Source of the DNA: Rugalucina vietnamica
Taxonomy: Eukaryota; Mollusca; Bivalvia; Lucinida; Lucinidae
DNA: 64,000 nucleotides
NCBI GenBank assembly: GCA_964017185.1
Contig: OZ024877.1
Location: 60,972,711 to 61,036,710 of the forward strand
Reading direction: 5' to 3'
Part shown: in pieces, positions 58,601 through 59,967 of the stretch
How the letters are laid out: each line of letters begins with the position of its first letter
Numbering within the stretch: position 1 is the stretch's first letter
The notes under the pieces: generated by a model
Told to the model about the DNA's origin: nothing
The model's database searches: none
What the model saw: only the letters and a program-made list of their open reading frames with translations
Position numbers and translations under genes: made by a program

Positions 58601-58887
58601 ACTAAGTTCAGACTGTGCCTAGTATTAGAGAACTTCAAATGTGTTCAAATTTCAGACACTCATTTTATGTATTGTTACAAAACTAATAATAATATAATCT
58701 GTTTTATTGAGTATAAATAAAATTCTAGTTACATAATCCTTTGATATATATATATTACCATCATTTTCTTTCTTTTCAGTTATCAATCCAGCTTCAACAG
58801 AGCAGTGAGTACTGGTCAGACAAAGTTAGAGAACTCTCACAGCAACAGATGGGAAAGTCAAAGTCAGTTGCCTCCCCTAGACGATAA
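18303..58887 (+). CDS. Long coiled-coil protein gene, 27 exons plus an alternative first exon
   Basis: Twenty-seven consecutive GT-AG exons keep one reading frame from 18303 to the TAA at 58885-58887, totalling 4050 nt (1349 residues, open at the 5' end). An exon with its own ATG (38392-39246) joins in phase 0 to the last 16 exons, giving a complete 1006-residue isoform. Nearly all residues form heptad coiled coil rich in Gln, Glu, Lys and Leu; no catalytic domain or membrane segment is seen. The C terminus (WIQRVGELSIQLQ, then YWSDKVREL and a basic SPRR end) is the most distinctive part. Exons of 84 or 168 nt dominate. The function is not determined. A tentative guess is a golgin- or PMFBP1-like sperm/cytoskeletal scaffold, based on length and composition only. 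The true start is probably left of the window beyond a very large intron. Confidence 0.85.
18964..19047 (+). CDS. Coiled-coil gene, visible exon 2 (28 codons)
   Basis: 84 nt, acceptor TTACATTCAG, donor GAT|GTGAGT. A typical 28-residue module: Leu at 11 and 15, Gln at 19, Tyr at 22, Cys at 25, acidic at 28 (SQAQYSKCYND). Confidence 0.88.
19341..19584 (+). mobile_element. Family A hairpin MITE, full length
   Basis: Ends ATATGAGCCGCG and CGCAGCTCATAT; central arms CAGCTTCGCAG and ATGCGAAGCTG. Subtype with CGTCTTCGGGG. Possible TA target duplication (TATGAGCC and GGCTCATA-like ends). Confidence 0.88.
19740..19907 (+). CDS. Coiled-coil gene, visible exon 3 (56 codons)
   Basis: 168 nt, two 28-residue modules; acceptor TTTCTAG, donor AAAGAG|GTTAGC. 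The second module ends ISQEKHRTCQKE, matching the Cys-25 pattern of exon 2. A decayed copy of its 3' half follows in the intron. Confidence 0.9.
19976..20055 (+). pseudogene. Decayed partial copy of exon 3
   Basis: TAGAACTGGAACTGACGGTT and TCACAAGAGAAACCA closely match the exon's 3' half. The frame is lost by small changes. It lies 69 bp after the exon. Confidence 0.8.
20368..20451 (+). CDS. Coiled-coil gene, visible exon 4 (28 codons)
   Basis: 84 nt, acceptor TTTTTCAG, donor GAAGAG|GTAAAG. Module with Leu at 11 and 15, Tyr at 22, Glu at 28 (TTNEKYNGAIEE). Confidence 0.88.
20648..20825 (+). mobile_element. tRNA-derived SINE, diverged
   Basis: Head with a weak A box (GAGGTGATTAGTGCATTGGA) and a B box (GGTTCAAATCCC); 3' part GAAAAATTGTTAACTGGGAT then GCTAAGCCGC. 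The same tail occurs near 23545 and 53915. Confidence 0.7.
20845..20949 (+). CDS. Coiled-coil gene, visible exon 5 (35 codons)
   Basis: 105 nt (5 heptads), acceptor ATATTTTCAG, donor CAGAAG|GTATTG. Together with exon 6 (63 nt) it sums to 168 nt, as if a two-module exon had gained an intron. Confidence 0.87.
21094..21262 (+). mobile_element. Family A MITE, 3'-truncated
   Basis: Left end, ACACAAACTGACC block and left hairpin arm (GCTGATCAGCTGTGCAG) are present; the right arm and end are lost after about 21260. Confidence 0.75.
21446..21692 (-). mobile_element. Family A hairpin MITE, inverted
   Basis: Ends TTTGAGCCATTACATGGG and CATGCACAGGCTCA. The centre carries a small extra GGCGAA between arms CAGCTTCGCAG and GCGAAGCTGATC. 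Confidence 0.85.
21712..21774 (+). CDS. Coiled-coil gene, visible exon 6 (21 codons)
   Basis: 63 nt (3 heptads), acceptor TTGTATTTCAG, donor CAAGAG|GTAAGG. Reads SIRETKTIQQLQ and ends EITLQE. It lies 20 bp after a family A MITE. Confidence 0.86.
21830..22140. repeat. G-rich tract and degenerate ~50-bp tandem repeat
   Basis: A G-rich run (about 21832-21870) leads into four or five copies of TTTAGAGCTGATAGAACTG-like units (about 21898-22075). Ends near GGGGGGTATG, similar to termini of the GGGGGG-ended tandem-repeat elements. Confidence 0.6.
22616..23224. mobile_element. Family B TIR MITE carrying a fold-back insert
   Basis: Ends GGGGCCAGTTGTTCAAAA and TTTTGAACAGTTGGGCCC are inverted. The inner arms include CGTCATCGTTAAGACCTCAA. 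A palindrome of about 45-bp arms (GTATGGATAGACAAATCTGT and its complement, about 23007-23107) sits inside. Other copies at 26997, 31280, 41920 and 60583 lack this insert. Confidence 0.82.
23370..23592 (+). mobile_element. tRNA-derived SINE with A-rich tail
   Basis: A box TGGCTTAGTGGTAGAGCG, a weak B box (TTTTGGGTTTTAAAC), then CAATTGTTGACTGTGACAT and a terminal A run (about 23576-23589). The head lacks an intact tRNA fold. Confidence 0.78.
23791..24034 (+). mobile_element. Family A hairpin MITE, full length
   Basis: Well-preserved copy: ends CATATGAGCCGCCTCGTGGG and CCCATGAGGCGGCTCATATG; hairpin arms CAGCTTCGCGG and CCGCGAAGCTG. Subtype with CCAACAATGTGGTTTCC. Confidence 0.92.
24211..24970 (+). 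mobile_element. Tandem-repeat Helitron-like element, GCCCCCAAC family
   Basis: 5' hairpin TGCCCCCAACTTC / GAAGTTGAGGGGGCA, then a CAGT microsatellite, then units with AACTCCTCCTACAGTTT about 192 bp apart. The 3' end has AGTTGGGGGCATA (complement of the 5' arm), the hairpin GTGTTTCATAAACAC, and CTAG (24967-24970) followed by T. No ORF. Matches the structure of Helitron-derived non-autonomous elements. Confidence 0.8.
24971..25800. other. AT-rich intron, nothing recognised
   Basis: About 830 bp within the intron between visible exons 6 and 7. No exon, SINE head or inverted ends found. Confidence 0.6.
25801..26022 (-). mobile_element. Family A MITE, inverted, hairpin deleted
   Basis: Both ends are recognisable (TTTGAGCCTCCACACCAG and TTTTCTCATACTCATTT). 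The central palindrome is reduced to GCAGATTGATCAGCACC, losing most of both arms. Confidence 0.78.
26085..26327 (+). CDS. Coiled-coil gene, visible exon 7 (81 codons)
   Basis: 243 nt, acceptor TTGTATCTAG, donor ATAGAG|GTTGGT. Coiled coil including KSELEECHNHNVELATANKS. Same length as visible exon 11. Confidence 0.9.
26507..26968 (+). CDS. Coiled-coil gene, visible exon 8 (154 codons)
   Basis: 462 nt (22 heptads), acceptor CATTTCAG, donor GCCGAG|GTGAGA. The longest internal exon, reading IQRHLDTIQHQDTTIADSKQ at its start and ending NLKDRNQDLQAE. Pure coiled coil. Confidence 0.92.
26997..27217. mobile_element. Family B TIR MITE
   Basis: Ends AACAGTTGTTCAAAATT and AAAGTTTTGTACAACTAGCC; inner CTTAACGAGTTGAGGTCTTA. 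It begins 28 bp after the donor of exon 8. Confidence 0.8.
27748..27831 (+). CDS. Coiled-coil gene, visible exon 9 (28 codons)
   Basis: 84 nt, acceptor GTCATTTCAG, donor CAAGAG|GTAGGG. Single module ending YQGDHNHCDQE with Cys at 25. Confidence 0.88.
27872..28112 (-). mobile_element. Family A MITE, inverted, with an internal duplication
   Basis: Hairpin arms CAGCTATGCAG and CTGCACAGCTG. The GCCGGTATGTGTCA block is duplicated (about 28026-28062). An ORF crossing it is accidental. Confidence 0.8.
28115..28270 (+). mobile_element. SINE fragment, tRNA-derived head
   Basis: Resembles the SINE at 1141: GTCTCCGTGGCATACATGTG, then GGTTTAATCCCGAGCTTCTC. Tail eroded. Confidence 0.6.
28480..28541. mobile_element. 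Family A MITE remnant with only the two ends
   Basis: ATGAGCCACCACATCTGG joins almost directly to AGATTGTTGGTTTTCTCATG and AAGGCTCATA; about 180 bp of interior are missing. Confidence 0.7.
28566..28733 (+). CDS. Coiled-coil gene, visible exon 10 (56 codons)
   Basis: 168 nt, acceptor TATTTCTAG, donor AAAGAG|GTAGGG. Begins FIEKEERITQLEYTLDETTN, ends EQKNSALKE; two modules. Confidence 0.9.
28785..28880. repeat. Remnant of a GCTCAGCTGAG-type dispersed repeat, left part
   Basis: AAGCTCAGCTGAG, TTATCCTGCTCATAA and AACATTTATTAGCAGGATAA resemble segments near 22430-22610, 30376-30445, 44745-44830 and 59085-59260. The family is not identified. Confidence 0.45.
28926..30375 (+). mobile_element. Tandem-repeat Helitron-like element, TACCCCCCG family
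   Basis: 5' hairpin TATACCCCCCGCAAAACG / GTTTTAGGGGGGTATA, then ATTCCGTGATTC microsatellite-like repeats, then five to six units about 190 bp long marked by AACTCCTCCTA and ACTTTGCAGACATG. The 3' end has CGGGGGGTATA (complement of the 5' arm), a weak hairpin AAGCCTTGCTT and CTAG (30372-30375) followed by T. No ORF. Confidence 0.8.
30874..31116 (+). CDS. Coiled-coil gene, visible exon 11 (81 codons)
   Basis: 243 nt, acceptor CTCCCTTAG, donor GAGGAG|GTCAGT. Begins IDRLEQNCGQLQLNLSSSHQ. The last exon before the alternative start; its phase 0 end is compatible with splicing to 40607. Confidence 0.9.
31280..31523. mobile_element. Family B TIR MITE
   Basis: Ends TCCCAGTTTTTCAAAAA and TTTTGAACAACTGGCCCC. 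The centre is a perfect short palindrome of GAATCCTTTGC and GCAAAGGATTC. Confidence 0.83.
31524..33157. other. Intron sequence without recognised gene
   Basis: AT-rich, with a G run at about 32345-32365. Short ORFs here show no coiled-coil character and no acceptor/donor pair in phase. Confidence 0.55.
33158..33405 (+). mobile_element. tRNA-derived SINE, second family
   Basis: A box CCGTGGCAGAGTGGTTAAGA, an inserted variable region, B box GGGTTCGAGCCCCGC, body with GAGACAAGCCAAGTTCTGC, tail GACGTAAAACTGAATTAAAA. An antisense copy lies at 42778-42962. Confidence 0.85.
33406..34084. other. AT-rich intron, nothing recognised
   Basis: No exon. From about 33890 it is CpG- and ACGT-rich (CACGCGACGTGACGTAC), probably part of the fold-back element that follows. 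Confidence 0.5.
34085..34235. repeat. Fold-back repeat, ~50-bp arms
   Basis: TTCTGTTGTTCATGGAGCTA on the left is mirrored by TAGCTCCATGAACAACAGAA on the right; the inner CCGCAGTGGGT pairs with ACCCACTGCAG. A smaller palindrome, GAACCCCTTCGGGGTTC, fills the loop. Confidence 0.88.
34331..34518. mobile_element. Family C TIR MITE
   Basis: Ends CACAACCTCTTTATAACAC and GTTATAAAGAGGTCCAGGTG. Interior GGGTTCCCAGCCAATAAATT. Copies at 35219 and 53680. Confidence 0.82.
35219..35403. mobile_element. Family C TIR MITE
   Basis: AAACCTCTTTATAACACTAT to TTATAAAGAGGTCCAGGTG, interior GGGGTCCAAGCCAATTTC and ATAACGAGAGTAAAAT as in the other copies. Confidence 0.85.
35404..36950. other. Intron with remnants of the GTACCCACAATC repeat
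   Basis: Related pieces (GTGTACCCACAATC, ATACCCCTAGCTG and CTATGTTTTGGAGCAAAAAT) occur at about 35415-35560 and 35925-36070; the clearest copy is at 43100-43300. No exon is supported. Confidence 0.5.
36957..37212 (-). mobile_element. Family A MITE, inverted, diverged
   Basis: Hairpin arms CCGATCAGCTG and GTAGCTGATCAG, with a 32-bp internal duplication (CCTTCACATTATAAATCC twice). An older copy. Confidence 0.72.
37213..38391. other. Region upstream of the alternative first exon, with an A run
   Basis: AT-rich, with about 42 A in a row at 37609-37650. No other repeat is recognised. This is where a promoter and 5' UTR for the 38392 start would lie; an in-frame stop at 38359-38361 precedes the ATG. 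No clear TATA or initiator could be singled out. Confidence 0.5.
38392..39246 (+). CDS. Coiled-coil gene, alternative first coding exon (285 codons)
   Basis: Begins MASYRDEVLYSPQRSRSPEN, an ATG (AATAATGG) after an in-frame upstream stop, and ends in AGG|GTAAGT, phase 0, matching exon 40607. The first ~110 residues are Ser/Pro/Gly/Tyr-rich and disordered, with YSPQRSRSPE twice, possible kinase sites. The last ~45 become coiled coil (LETNIKHLKLEVNTLQAAKS). Base composition matches coding DNA. It is probably used from an internal promoter; alternatively this is where the real gene begins and the upstream exons belong to another transcript. Confidence 0.85.
39301..40023. other. AT-rich intron, nothing recognised
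   Basis: No exon or dated repeat seen between the donor at 39246 and the next MITE. Confidence 0.6.
40024..40267 (-). mobile_element. Family A hairpin MITE, full length, inverted
   Basis: Ends TATATGAACCGCCTCATGAG and CACGAGGTGGCTCATATA. Hairpin arms CAGCTTTGCA and TGCAAAGCTG, a paired change relative to the TTCGC type. Confidence 0.88.
40607..40690 (+). CDS. Coiled-coil gene, visible exon 12 (28 codons)
   Basis: 84 nt, acceptor TTGTTTCAG, donor CAAGAG|GTAATA. Single module IKELQSESDHFK to QYKDCAQE, Tyr at 22 and Cys at 25. First exon shared by both isoforms. Confidence 0.9.
40952..41158 (+). CDS. Coiled-coil gene, visible exon 13 (69 codons)
   Basis: 207 nt, acceptor CCATTACAG, donor AGGAAG|GTCAGA. 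With exon 14 (129 nt) it sums to 336 nt, four 28-codon modules. Confidence 0.9.
41178..41423 (+). mobile_element. Family A hairpin MITE, full length
   Basis: Begins 20 bp after the exon 13 donor. Ends CATATATGAGCTGCCTCATG and GCGCAGGCTCATATG; arms CAGCTTCGTG and CCGCGAAGCTG. Confidence 0.86.
41685..41813 (+). CDS. Coiled-coil gene, visible exon 14 (43 codons)
   Basis: 129 nt, acceptor AATTACTAG, donor GAACAG|GTCGGT. Begins ELMRVKEEHHAAVQEGLAYK. Confidence 0.88.
41920..42131. mobile_element. Family B TIR MITE
   Basis: Ends GGGGCCAGCTCAAAAC and TTTTGAACAACTAGGCCC; about 210 bp; it ends 93 bp before exon 15. Confidence 0.8.
42225..42392 (+). CDS. Coiled-coil gene, visible exon 15 (56 codons)
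   Basis: 168 nt, acceptor TCTCCTCAG, donor AACAAG|GTATGT. Two modules: VEQQDQILMQLQQEL at the start, and EMQDEIENSQKDIKDL near the end. Confidence 0.9.
42402..42612. repeat. (TTCTA)n microsatellite, ~210 bp
   Basis: Pentanucleotide array with TTCTG and TTCCA variants, starting about 10 bp after the exon 15 donor. Open frames through it (SILFYS repeats) are artefacts. Confidence 0.97.
42778..42962 (-). mobile_element. tRNA-derived SINE, second family, antisense
   Basis: Reads on the minus strand like the copy at 33158: CCAGTGGCCGAGCAGTTAAG head, GTGCGGGTGAGCAC in place of the B box, CACATGTGAGACAAGC body. Tail eroded. Confidence 0.82.
43090..43305. repeat. Fold-back repeat with GTACCCACAATCTATG arms
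   Basis: TTTTGCTCCAAAACATAGAT then TGTGGGTAC is mirrored by GTACCCACAATCTATG and TTTTGAGCAAAAAT; the loop contains AACTGCCTCGGTGAGGCAGTT. Preceded by GGGTATACCT, shared with 35440. Confidence 0.85.
43391..43558 (+). CDS. Coiled-coil gene, visible exon 16 (56 codons)
   Basis: 168 nt, acceptor GTGATCTAG, donor CAAGAG|GTATGA. Begins VLEKEELVKKLRDDIEDQSK, ends QKQGVLHQQE. Its last ~70 nt and the first intronic bases are repeated five times downstream. Confidence 0.9.
43559..44390 (+). repeat. Five tandem partial copies of exon 16's 3' end, ~160-bp unit
   Basis: Copies end at about 43732, 43892, 44049, 44211 and 44375 (exon end 43558), spacing 157-174 bp. Each holds ACATGTAGCCAGGATGAAC-like and CAACAAGAG sequence plus the following intron, four of them with an intact GTATGA donor. 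Each copy lacks the exon's 5' part and acceptor; some have stops. Not annotated as exons. Confidence 0.93.
44491..44733 (+). mobile_element. Family A hairpin MITE, full length
   Basis: Very close to the copy at 23791 (same CCAACAATGTGGTTTCC block, arms CAGCTTCGCGG and CCGCGAAGCTG), so probably a related recent insertion. Confidence 0.92.
44884..44967 (+). CDS. Coiled-coil gene, visible exon 17 (28 codons)
   Basis: 84 nt, acceptor AATTTCAG, donor GCCGAG|GTGAGG. Module ISRYEETLNQLQADLDRSQD to AHAE, with Tyr at 22. Confidence 0.9.
45338..45581 (+). mobile_element. Family A hairpin MITE, full length
   Basis: Subtype with CGGTCTTCGGGGTTTCC; ends TGTATGAGCCCCGTTGCGAG and CATCGCGGCTCATATG; arms CAGCTTCGCAG and CTGCGAAGCTG. 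Confidence 0.9.
45609..45695 (+). pseudogene. Decayed partial copy of exon 18 (older)
   Basis: GGTTCAGCTAGCAATGCTAC, AGGGTAACCACAA and GACAAGTCT match exon 18 with many changes and no frame. Confidence 0.7.
45711..46038 (-). mobile_element. Family A MITE with four-fold hairpin-arm expansion
   Basis: Normal ends, but the arm segment GTAACTACGAAGCTGATCAG with CGCCTCTGTT is present four times in tandem (about 45780-45900, period 30 bp). Frames on both strands through it are by-products. Confidence 0.9.
46072..46173 (+). pseudogene. Decayed copy of exon 18 with acceptor
   Basis: Keeps the acceptor TATTTTACAG and about 100 nt at high identity, but reads ILENEQ then TGA (46090-46092) and has a 2-nt deletion relative to exon 18. 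It lies about 200 bp upstream of the working exon. Confidence 0.88.
46272..46439 (+). CDS. Coiled-coil gene, visible exon 18 (56 codons)
   Basis: 168 nt, acceptor ATATTTTACAG, donor GATGAG|GTAATG. Begins LLENEQRVHDLKVQLTTLQG, ends RLQQQNNAITDE. Open in frame, unlike its two upstream copies. Confidence 0.92.
46468..46678 (-). mobile_element. Family A MITE, truncated, hairpin loop lost
   Basis: The centre is only GCAGATCAGCTGATCTGC, a perfect small palindrome from deletion of the loop and inner arms. Starts about 30 bp after the exon 18 donor. Confidence 0.78.
46935..47187 (-). mobile_element. Family A hairpin MITE, inverted, with arm duplication
   Basis: Arms with AGACCAGCTTC written twice, then CGCGGTAACTGCGAAGCTG. 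Ends TTAGCCGTCGCATCAG and CAAGCACAGGCTCAAATG. Confidence 0.85.
47382..47465 (+). CDS. Coiled-coil gene, visible exon 19 (28 codons)
   Basis: 84 nt, acceptor TTCTATAG, donor AATGAG|GTAAGG. Module LGQYEQKMQMLKQELKKMQD to NRASENE. Confidence 0.9.
47550..47700 (+). mobile_element. Possible old SINE remnant
   Basis: GGAGCCTATTTAGAGTAGTA then GTTAAACCAC resembles a decayed head; ATATGACCTTAGCTGTTGGT resembles the SINE bodies near 57925. Weak. Confidence 0.4.
47881..48048 (+). CDS. Coiled-coil gene, visible exon 20 (56 codons)
   Basis: 168 nt, acceptor TTATTGTAG, donor GATGAG|GTATGT. Begins LQNFEIRYSDLQQDSLQTQD, ends ALQEKYKIKCDE with Tyr and Cys near their usual places. Confidence 0.92.
48413..48585 (+). 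CDS. Coiled-coil gene, visible exon 21 (57 codons + 2 nt)
   Basis: 173 nt, acceptor GATCCACAG, donor CAGAA|GTAAGT, the first exon ending in phase 2. Begins SEKFLSELDLIRQNYRSANE, ends NVNTWVQEQ(K). From here exons leave the 84-nt pattern. Confidence 0.9.
48666..48741 (+). pseudogene. Decayed partial copy of exon 21
   Basis: GAGGTCTAACGGTGACAGGC, TACACAAGGAGAGTGAGC and TGGTCGTACAGAATGTTA repeat the exon's 3' end with few changes and a 12-nt deletion; the donor is changed to AAGTGATT. It lies 80 bp downstream, after a G-rich stretch. Confidence 0.9.
48779..50267 (+). mobile_element. Tandem-repeat Helitron-like element, GTCTCCCCCC family
   Basis: 5' hairpin TCTCCCCCCGACAGG / GTCGGGAGACAT, then CTGTCCGTCTGT microsatellite, then about nine units of 155 bp marked by TCGTGTCCGCTGTATAACTT and GTTATTTCCCTTTGATTATT. 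The 3' end has GGGGGGAGACAT (complement of the 5' arm), hairpin GTTTTCACATAGAAAAC and CTAG (50264-50267) followed by T. No ORF. Confidence 0.85.
50562..50636 (+). CDS. Coiled-coil gene, visible exon 22 (25 codons)
   Basis: 75 nt, acceptor TGTTTACAG, donor AAAGGA|GTAAGT. Completes Lys from exon 21 and reads HANEKLGNKIREQSKAIMQL; ends in phase 2. Confidence 0.88.
50710..51002 (+). mobile_element. SINE-like element with conserved core and (AGTA)n tail
   Basis: A B-box-like GGTGCAAATCCC (about 50744), then a GC-richer core (TTCCCATCCGAACGGCGAGA, TAAGAGACGGAATTGCG) unlike the AT-rich intron, and a tail AAGTAAGTTAGTAAGTAA. The core looks like that of an old SINE superfamily but I cannot name it. 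Confidence 0.6.
51004..51169. mobile_element. hAT-like MITE, CAGTGGC... ends
   Basis: Ends CAGTGGCAGATTTAGAGGG and CCTGGATCCGCCCCTG are inverted; inner arms GGTTCAAGGGGTTCG and CGAACCCCCC. Copy at 53324. Ends of this kind are typical of hAT non-autonomous elements (inference). Confidence 0.75.
51426..51590 (+). CDS. Coiled-coil gene, visible exon 23 (55 codons)
   Basis: 165 nt, acceptor ATTTTCCAG, donor CATGA|GTATGT. Reads (E)QLLEQVNKIQKQNNKFKIE and ends LRSRLEEH(E). Confidence 0.9.
51684..51925 (+). mobile_element. Family A hairpin MITE, full length
   Basis: Ends CATTTGAGCCGCCTCGTGGG and CATGTGGTGGCTCATTT; arms CAGCTTCGTTG and CTGCGAAGCTG (one broken pair). Confidence 0.9.
52302..52545 (+). 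mobile_element. Family A hairpin MITE, full length
   Basis: Ends AATATGAACCGTGACACGAG and CACATTGCGACTCATAT; arms CAGCTGTGCAG and CTGCACAGCTG, a fully paired variant. It ends 36 bp before exon 24. Confidence 0.9.
52582..52684 (+). CDS. Coiled-coil gene, visible exon 24 (34 codons)
   Basis: 103 nt, acceptor GTTTTGCAG, donor CAACAG|GTAGGC, returning to phase 0. Reads (E)IEQDQEVSSKMATIEDLHS and ends NIQQLNQQ. Confidence 0.9.
52736..52810 (+). pseudogene. Decayed partial copy of exon 24
   Basis: AGGTTTCCATTAAAATGGCA and ACTACAAAAGTTCT follow the exon's order (GAGGTTTCCAGTAAGATGGC, then ACTATAGAAGATCT) and end in GACAACAG. Older than the exon 21 copy. Confidence 0.78.
53042..53230 (+). CDS. Coiled-coil gene, visible exon 25 (63 codons)
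   Basis: 189 nt (9 heptads), acceptor GATTACAG, donor AGAGCT|GTAAGT. Begins LSSLQKDNQRLRVDLEREIT and ends LLIEHSSPLKDHDRA, where the coiled coil seems to stop. Confidence 0.9.
53324..53497. mobile_element. hAT-like MITE, second copy
   Basis: Same layout as 51004: CAGTGGCGAATCTAGAGGG start, TTATTTCATTTTCAT interior, AATCCTTGATCTGCTCATG end. Confidence 0.75.
53575..53960 (+). mobile_element. Old SINE split by a family C MITE
   Basis: Left part 53575-53679 (GAGAGCCAATGCTAGGATGG, TGTAGACTATGGGCC) and right part 53871-53960 (AAAATTGTTGACTGGGACAT, TAAGCCATACC) look like one SINE tail interrupted by the MITE at 53680-53870. Confidence 0.55.
53680..53870. mobile_element. Family C TIR MITE
   Basis: Ends ACACCTCAACCTCTTTATAA and TTATAAAGAGGTCCAGGTGT, the clearest of the three copies. 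Confidence 0.88.
54128..54378 (+). mobile_element. Family A MITE, hairpin left arm deleted
   Basis: Ends AATTGAGCTGCATCATGAG and CATGTGGTGGCTCATTTA. GCTGATCA runs straight into AGGCGGTTACCGC, losing part of the left arm; AATTACAGAAGATGGCT is duplicated. Confidence 0.85.
54576..54764 (+). mobile_element. Family A MITE, internally deleted
   Basis: Ends TTTATGAGCCATGACACG and GACCCGGCTCATATT; the left hairpin arm is missing between AAGAGGAATTA and CTGCACAGCTG. Confidence 0.82.
54765..55510. other. AT-rich intron, nothing clear
   Basis: At 54815-54870 there is a SINE-tail-like GAAAAATGGTTGACTGGGAT. Otherwise nothing recognised. Confidence 0.5.
55512..55577 (+). pseudogene. Decayed copy of exon 26 with acceptor
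   Basis: Preceded by AAATTCTAG; ACTTGAGAAGTATTCAACAC and ATACGGACCCAAACACAGTA align with the exon. The frame has a stop near its start (ACT TGA). It lies about 165 bp upstream of exon 26. Confidence 0.82.
55677..55769 (+). CDS. Coiled-coil gene, visible exon 26 (31 codons)
   Basis: 93 nt, acceptor TAATTCCAG, donor GGAGAG|GTGGGT. Reads TRAAFNNAIGDTGISDPNSM then DKNYWIQRVGE. Not simple coiled coil; probably the conserved C-terminal signature. Confidence 0.9.
55791..56030 (+). mobile_element. Family A hairpin MITE, diverged ends
   Basis: Arms CAGCTGTTCAG and CTGCACAGCTG; ends GATCCTTTGCATGAG and TGCATTGGCCCATATC. It begins about 20 bp after the exon 26 donor. Confidence 0.82.
56195..56783. mobile_element. 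TIR DNA element with ~30-bp ends
   Basis: Left CTTCCTCAAAAAAATCCGGT and right ACTGGATTTTTTTGAGGAGG are inverted repeats. A SINE-like piece lies inside at about 56458-56600. TA at both outer edges fits a mariner-type target duplication (inference). No transposase frame. Confidence 0.78.
56458..56600 (+). mobile_element. SINE fragment nested in the TIR element
   Basis: GAAGCCTCTGTGGTGTCTAA resembles an A-box head; GGTTTCGATCCAGGGCCC carries a B-box-like core; CTCTGTAAGACCATGG follows. Confidence 0.6.
56784..57815. other. AT-rich intron, nothing clear
   Basis: A short TAACA repeat at about 57168-57191 and duplicated AATAATGCAGTTAAATGCTT words near 56955-57035. No exon. Confidence 0.55.
57818..57962 (+). 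mobile_element. Diverged SINE
   Basis: CCTCAGCGGCATGTGATTAA head, GGTTATGGGTTCATTCCTGA B-box-like core, and CCATATGACCATAGCTGTTG body. Confidence 0.6.
57963..58779. other. AT-rich intron before the last exon
   Basis: Nothing recognised; it ends in the acceptor TTTCTTTTCAG. Confidence 0.6.
58780..58887 (+). CDS. Coiled-coil gene, last coding exon (35 codons + stop)
   Basis: 108 nt to TAA at 58885-58887, acceptor CTTTTCAG. Reads LSIQLQQSSEYWSDKVRELS and ends KSKSVASPRR, a basic Ser/Pro tail that could be a phosphorylation site. Confidence 0.92.
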   Translation, partial: LSIQLQQSSEYWSDKVRELSQQQMGKSKSVASPRR

Positions 58888-58945
58888 CAAAAGTTAGACA
58901 ACTCTTAACAACAGTTGGGAATGTCAGGCAGCTGCCTCCCCTGGA
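58888..58945 (+). pseudogene. Decayed copy of the end of the last exon, in the 3' UTR
   Basis: AAAGTTAGACAACTCTTAAC, AACAGTTGGGAATGTC and GCTGCCTCCCCTGG repeat the final ~55 nt of the CDS directly after the stop codon. Confidence 0.88.
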
Positions 58946-59967
58946 CTTTGGATCTGAAAGTGTGCTTTTTAACAATACCAAAGATATTGAAACATTCTGC
59001 TGCACTTTAATTGATAAAGAAATCCATTTTGTGTTATGTTTTAGATAGGAAAAATATTCCAAAGCCCATGGTTTTATAGAACTTTTTCAGCTGAGCATGA
59101 AATTTAAATTGCTCATAAATACTGAATTAGCCAACATCCATGGGGTTGAAGCTTTCTTCATGCTCAACATATCAAAGTTTTATCTATGCATGGGTGATTA
59201 TCTGCTCATGAATTTTAAATTCTCACTAAGTGTTAAGCAGGATAAATAACTTGCTTTGATGCAATTATTTAAAGCATTTGAATTCCATTTACTTTGGTTA
59301 TTTACACATTTATGAGTGTTTATATTTTCATTCTTATTTGAAAAGAGAATGAATCTGGAAGGTTTTAATCTGTCTCGTTTTACATTCCGGCCATAATAGA
59401 ATATTTTATTCTTAGCATTAAATGTGATATTAGAATGTAGAACGTTTTTGCAAAGTAGTTTTCATCTCCCTGTGAAGAATTATGTTAACAGTGCACTGAC
59501 AAGAAACAAATATCATTATACTTCATAGTGGTATTTTGTGTGCATTGACATAATAGATAAATATTGTCATGTTGTAATCAATTAAATGGGAAAAGCAGAT
59601 GCCTCTATGTATTTGTCATATAATCGCTAACTGCTATGCAAGCAGGATATATATGTATTACAACACGAAACCGTCCATTCATTAACTTATTTACTTTGTA
59701 CAAAAAGCAATTAGGCTAGTACATATATTTTCATATTTTATCATTGTAATATTTAATATTTTTCATACATAATTTTGCCAGTGTAAATTCATATTTTACA
59801 TGTGTATTGTATAGGTCAAGATATGTCTTCAAGAACAGTGACAACTCTGATCAGGCTGATTCTAAAGCAAAGAAGCAGTCTTTTCTTTGTGTACACTTTG
59901 CTATCATTCTATGTTACGACTTTGAAGACATTTCTTCAAATGCTTGTGGAGACATTACCCTTATCTA
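58946..59967. other. Probable 3' UTR and flank, with a GCTCA-type repeat
   Basis: 59085-59260 carries the AGCTGAGCATGAAATTTAAA / GCTCATGAATTTTAAATTC repeat seen near 30376. Polyadenylation is not certain; an AATAAA lies at 60216-60221. Confidence 0.45.
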
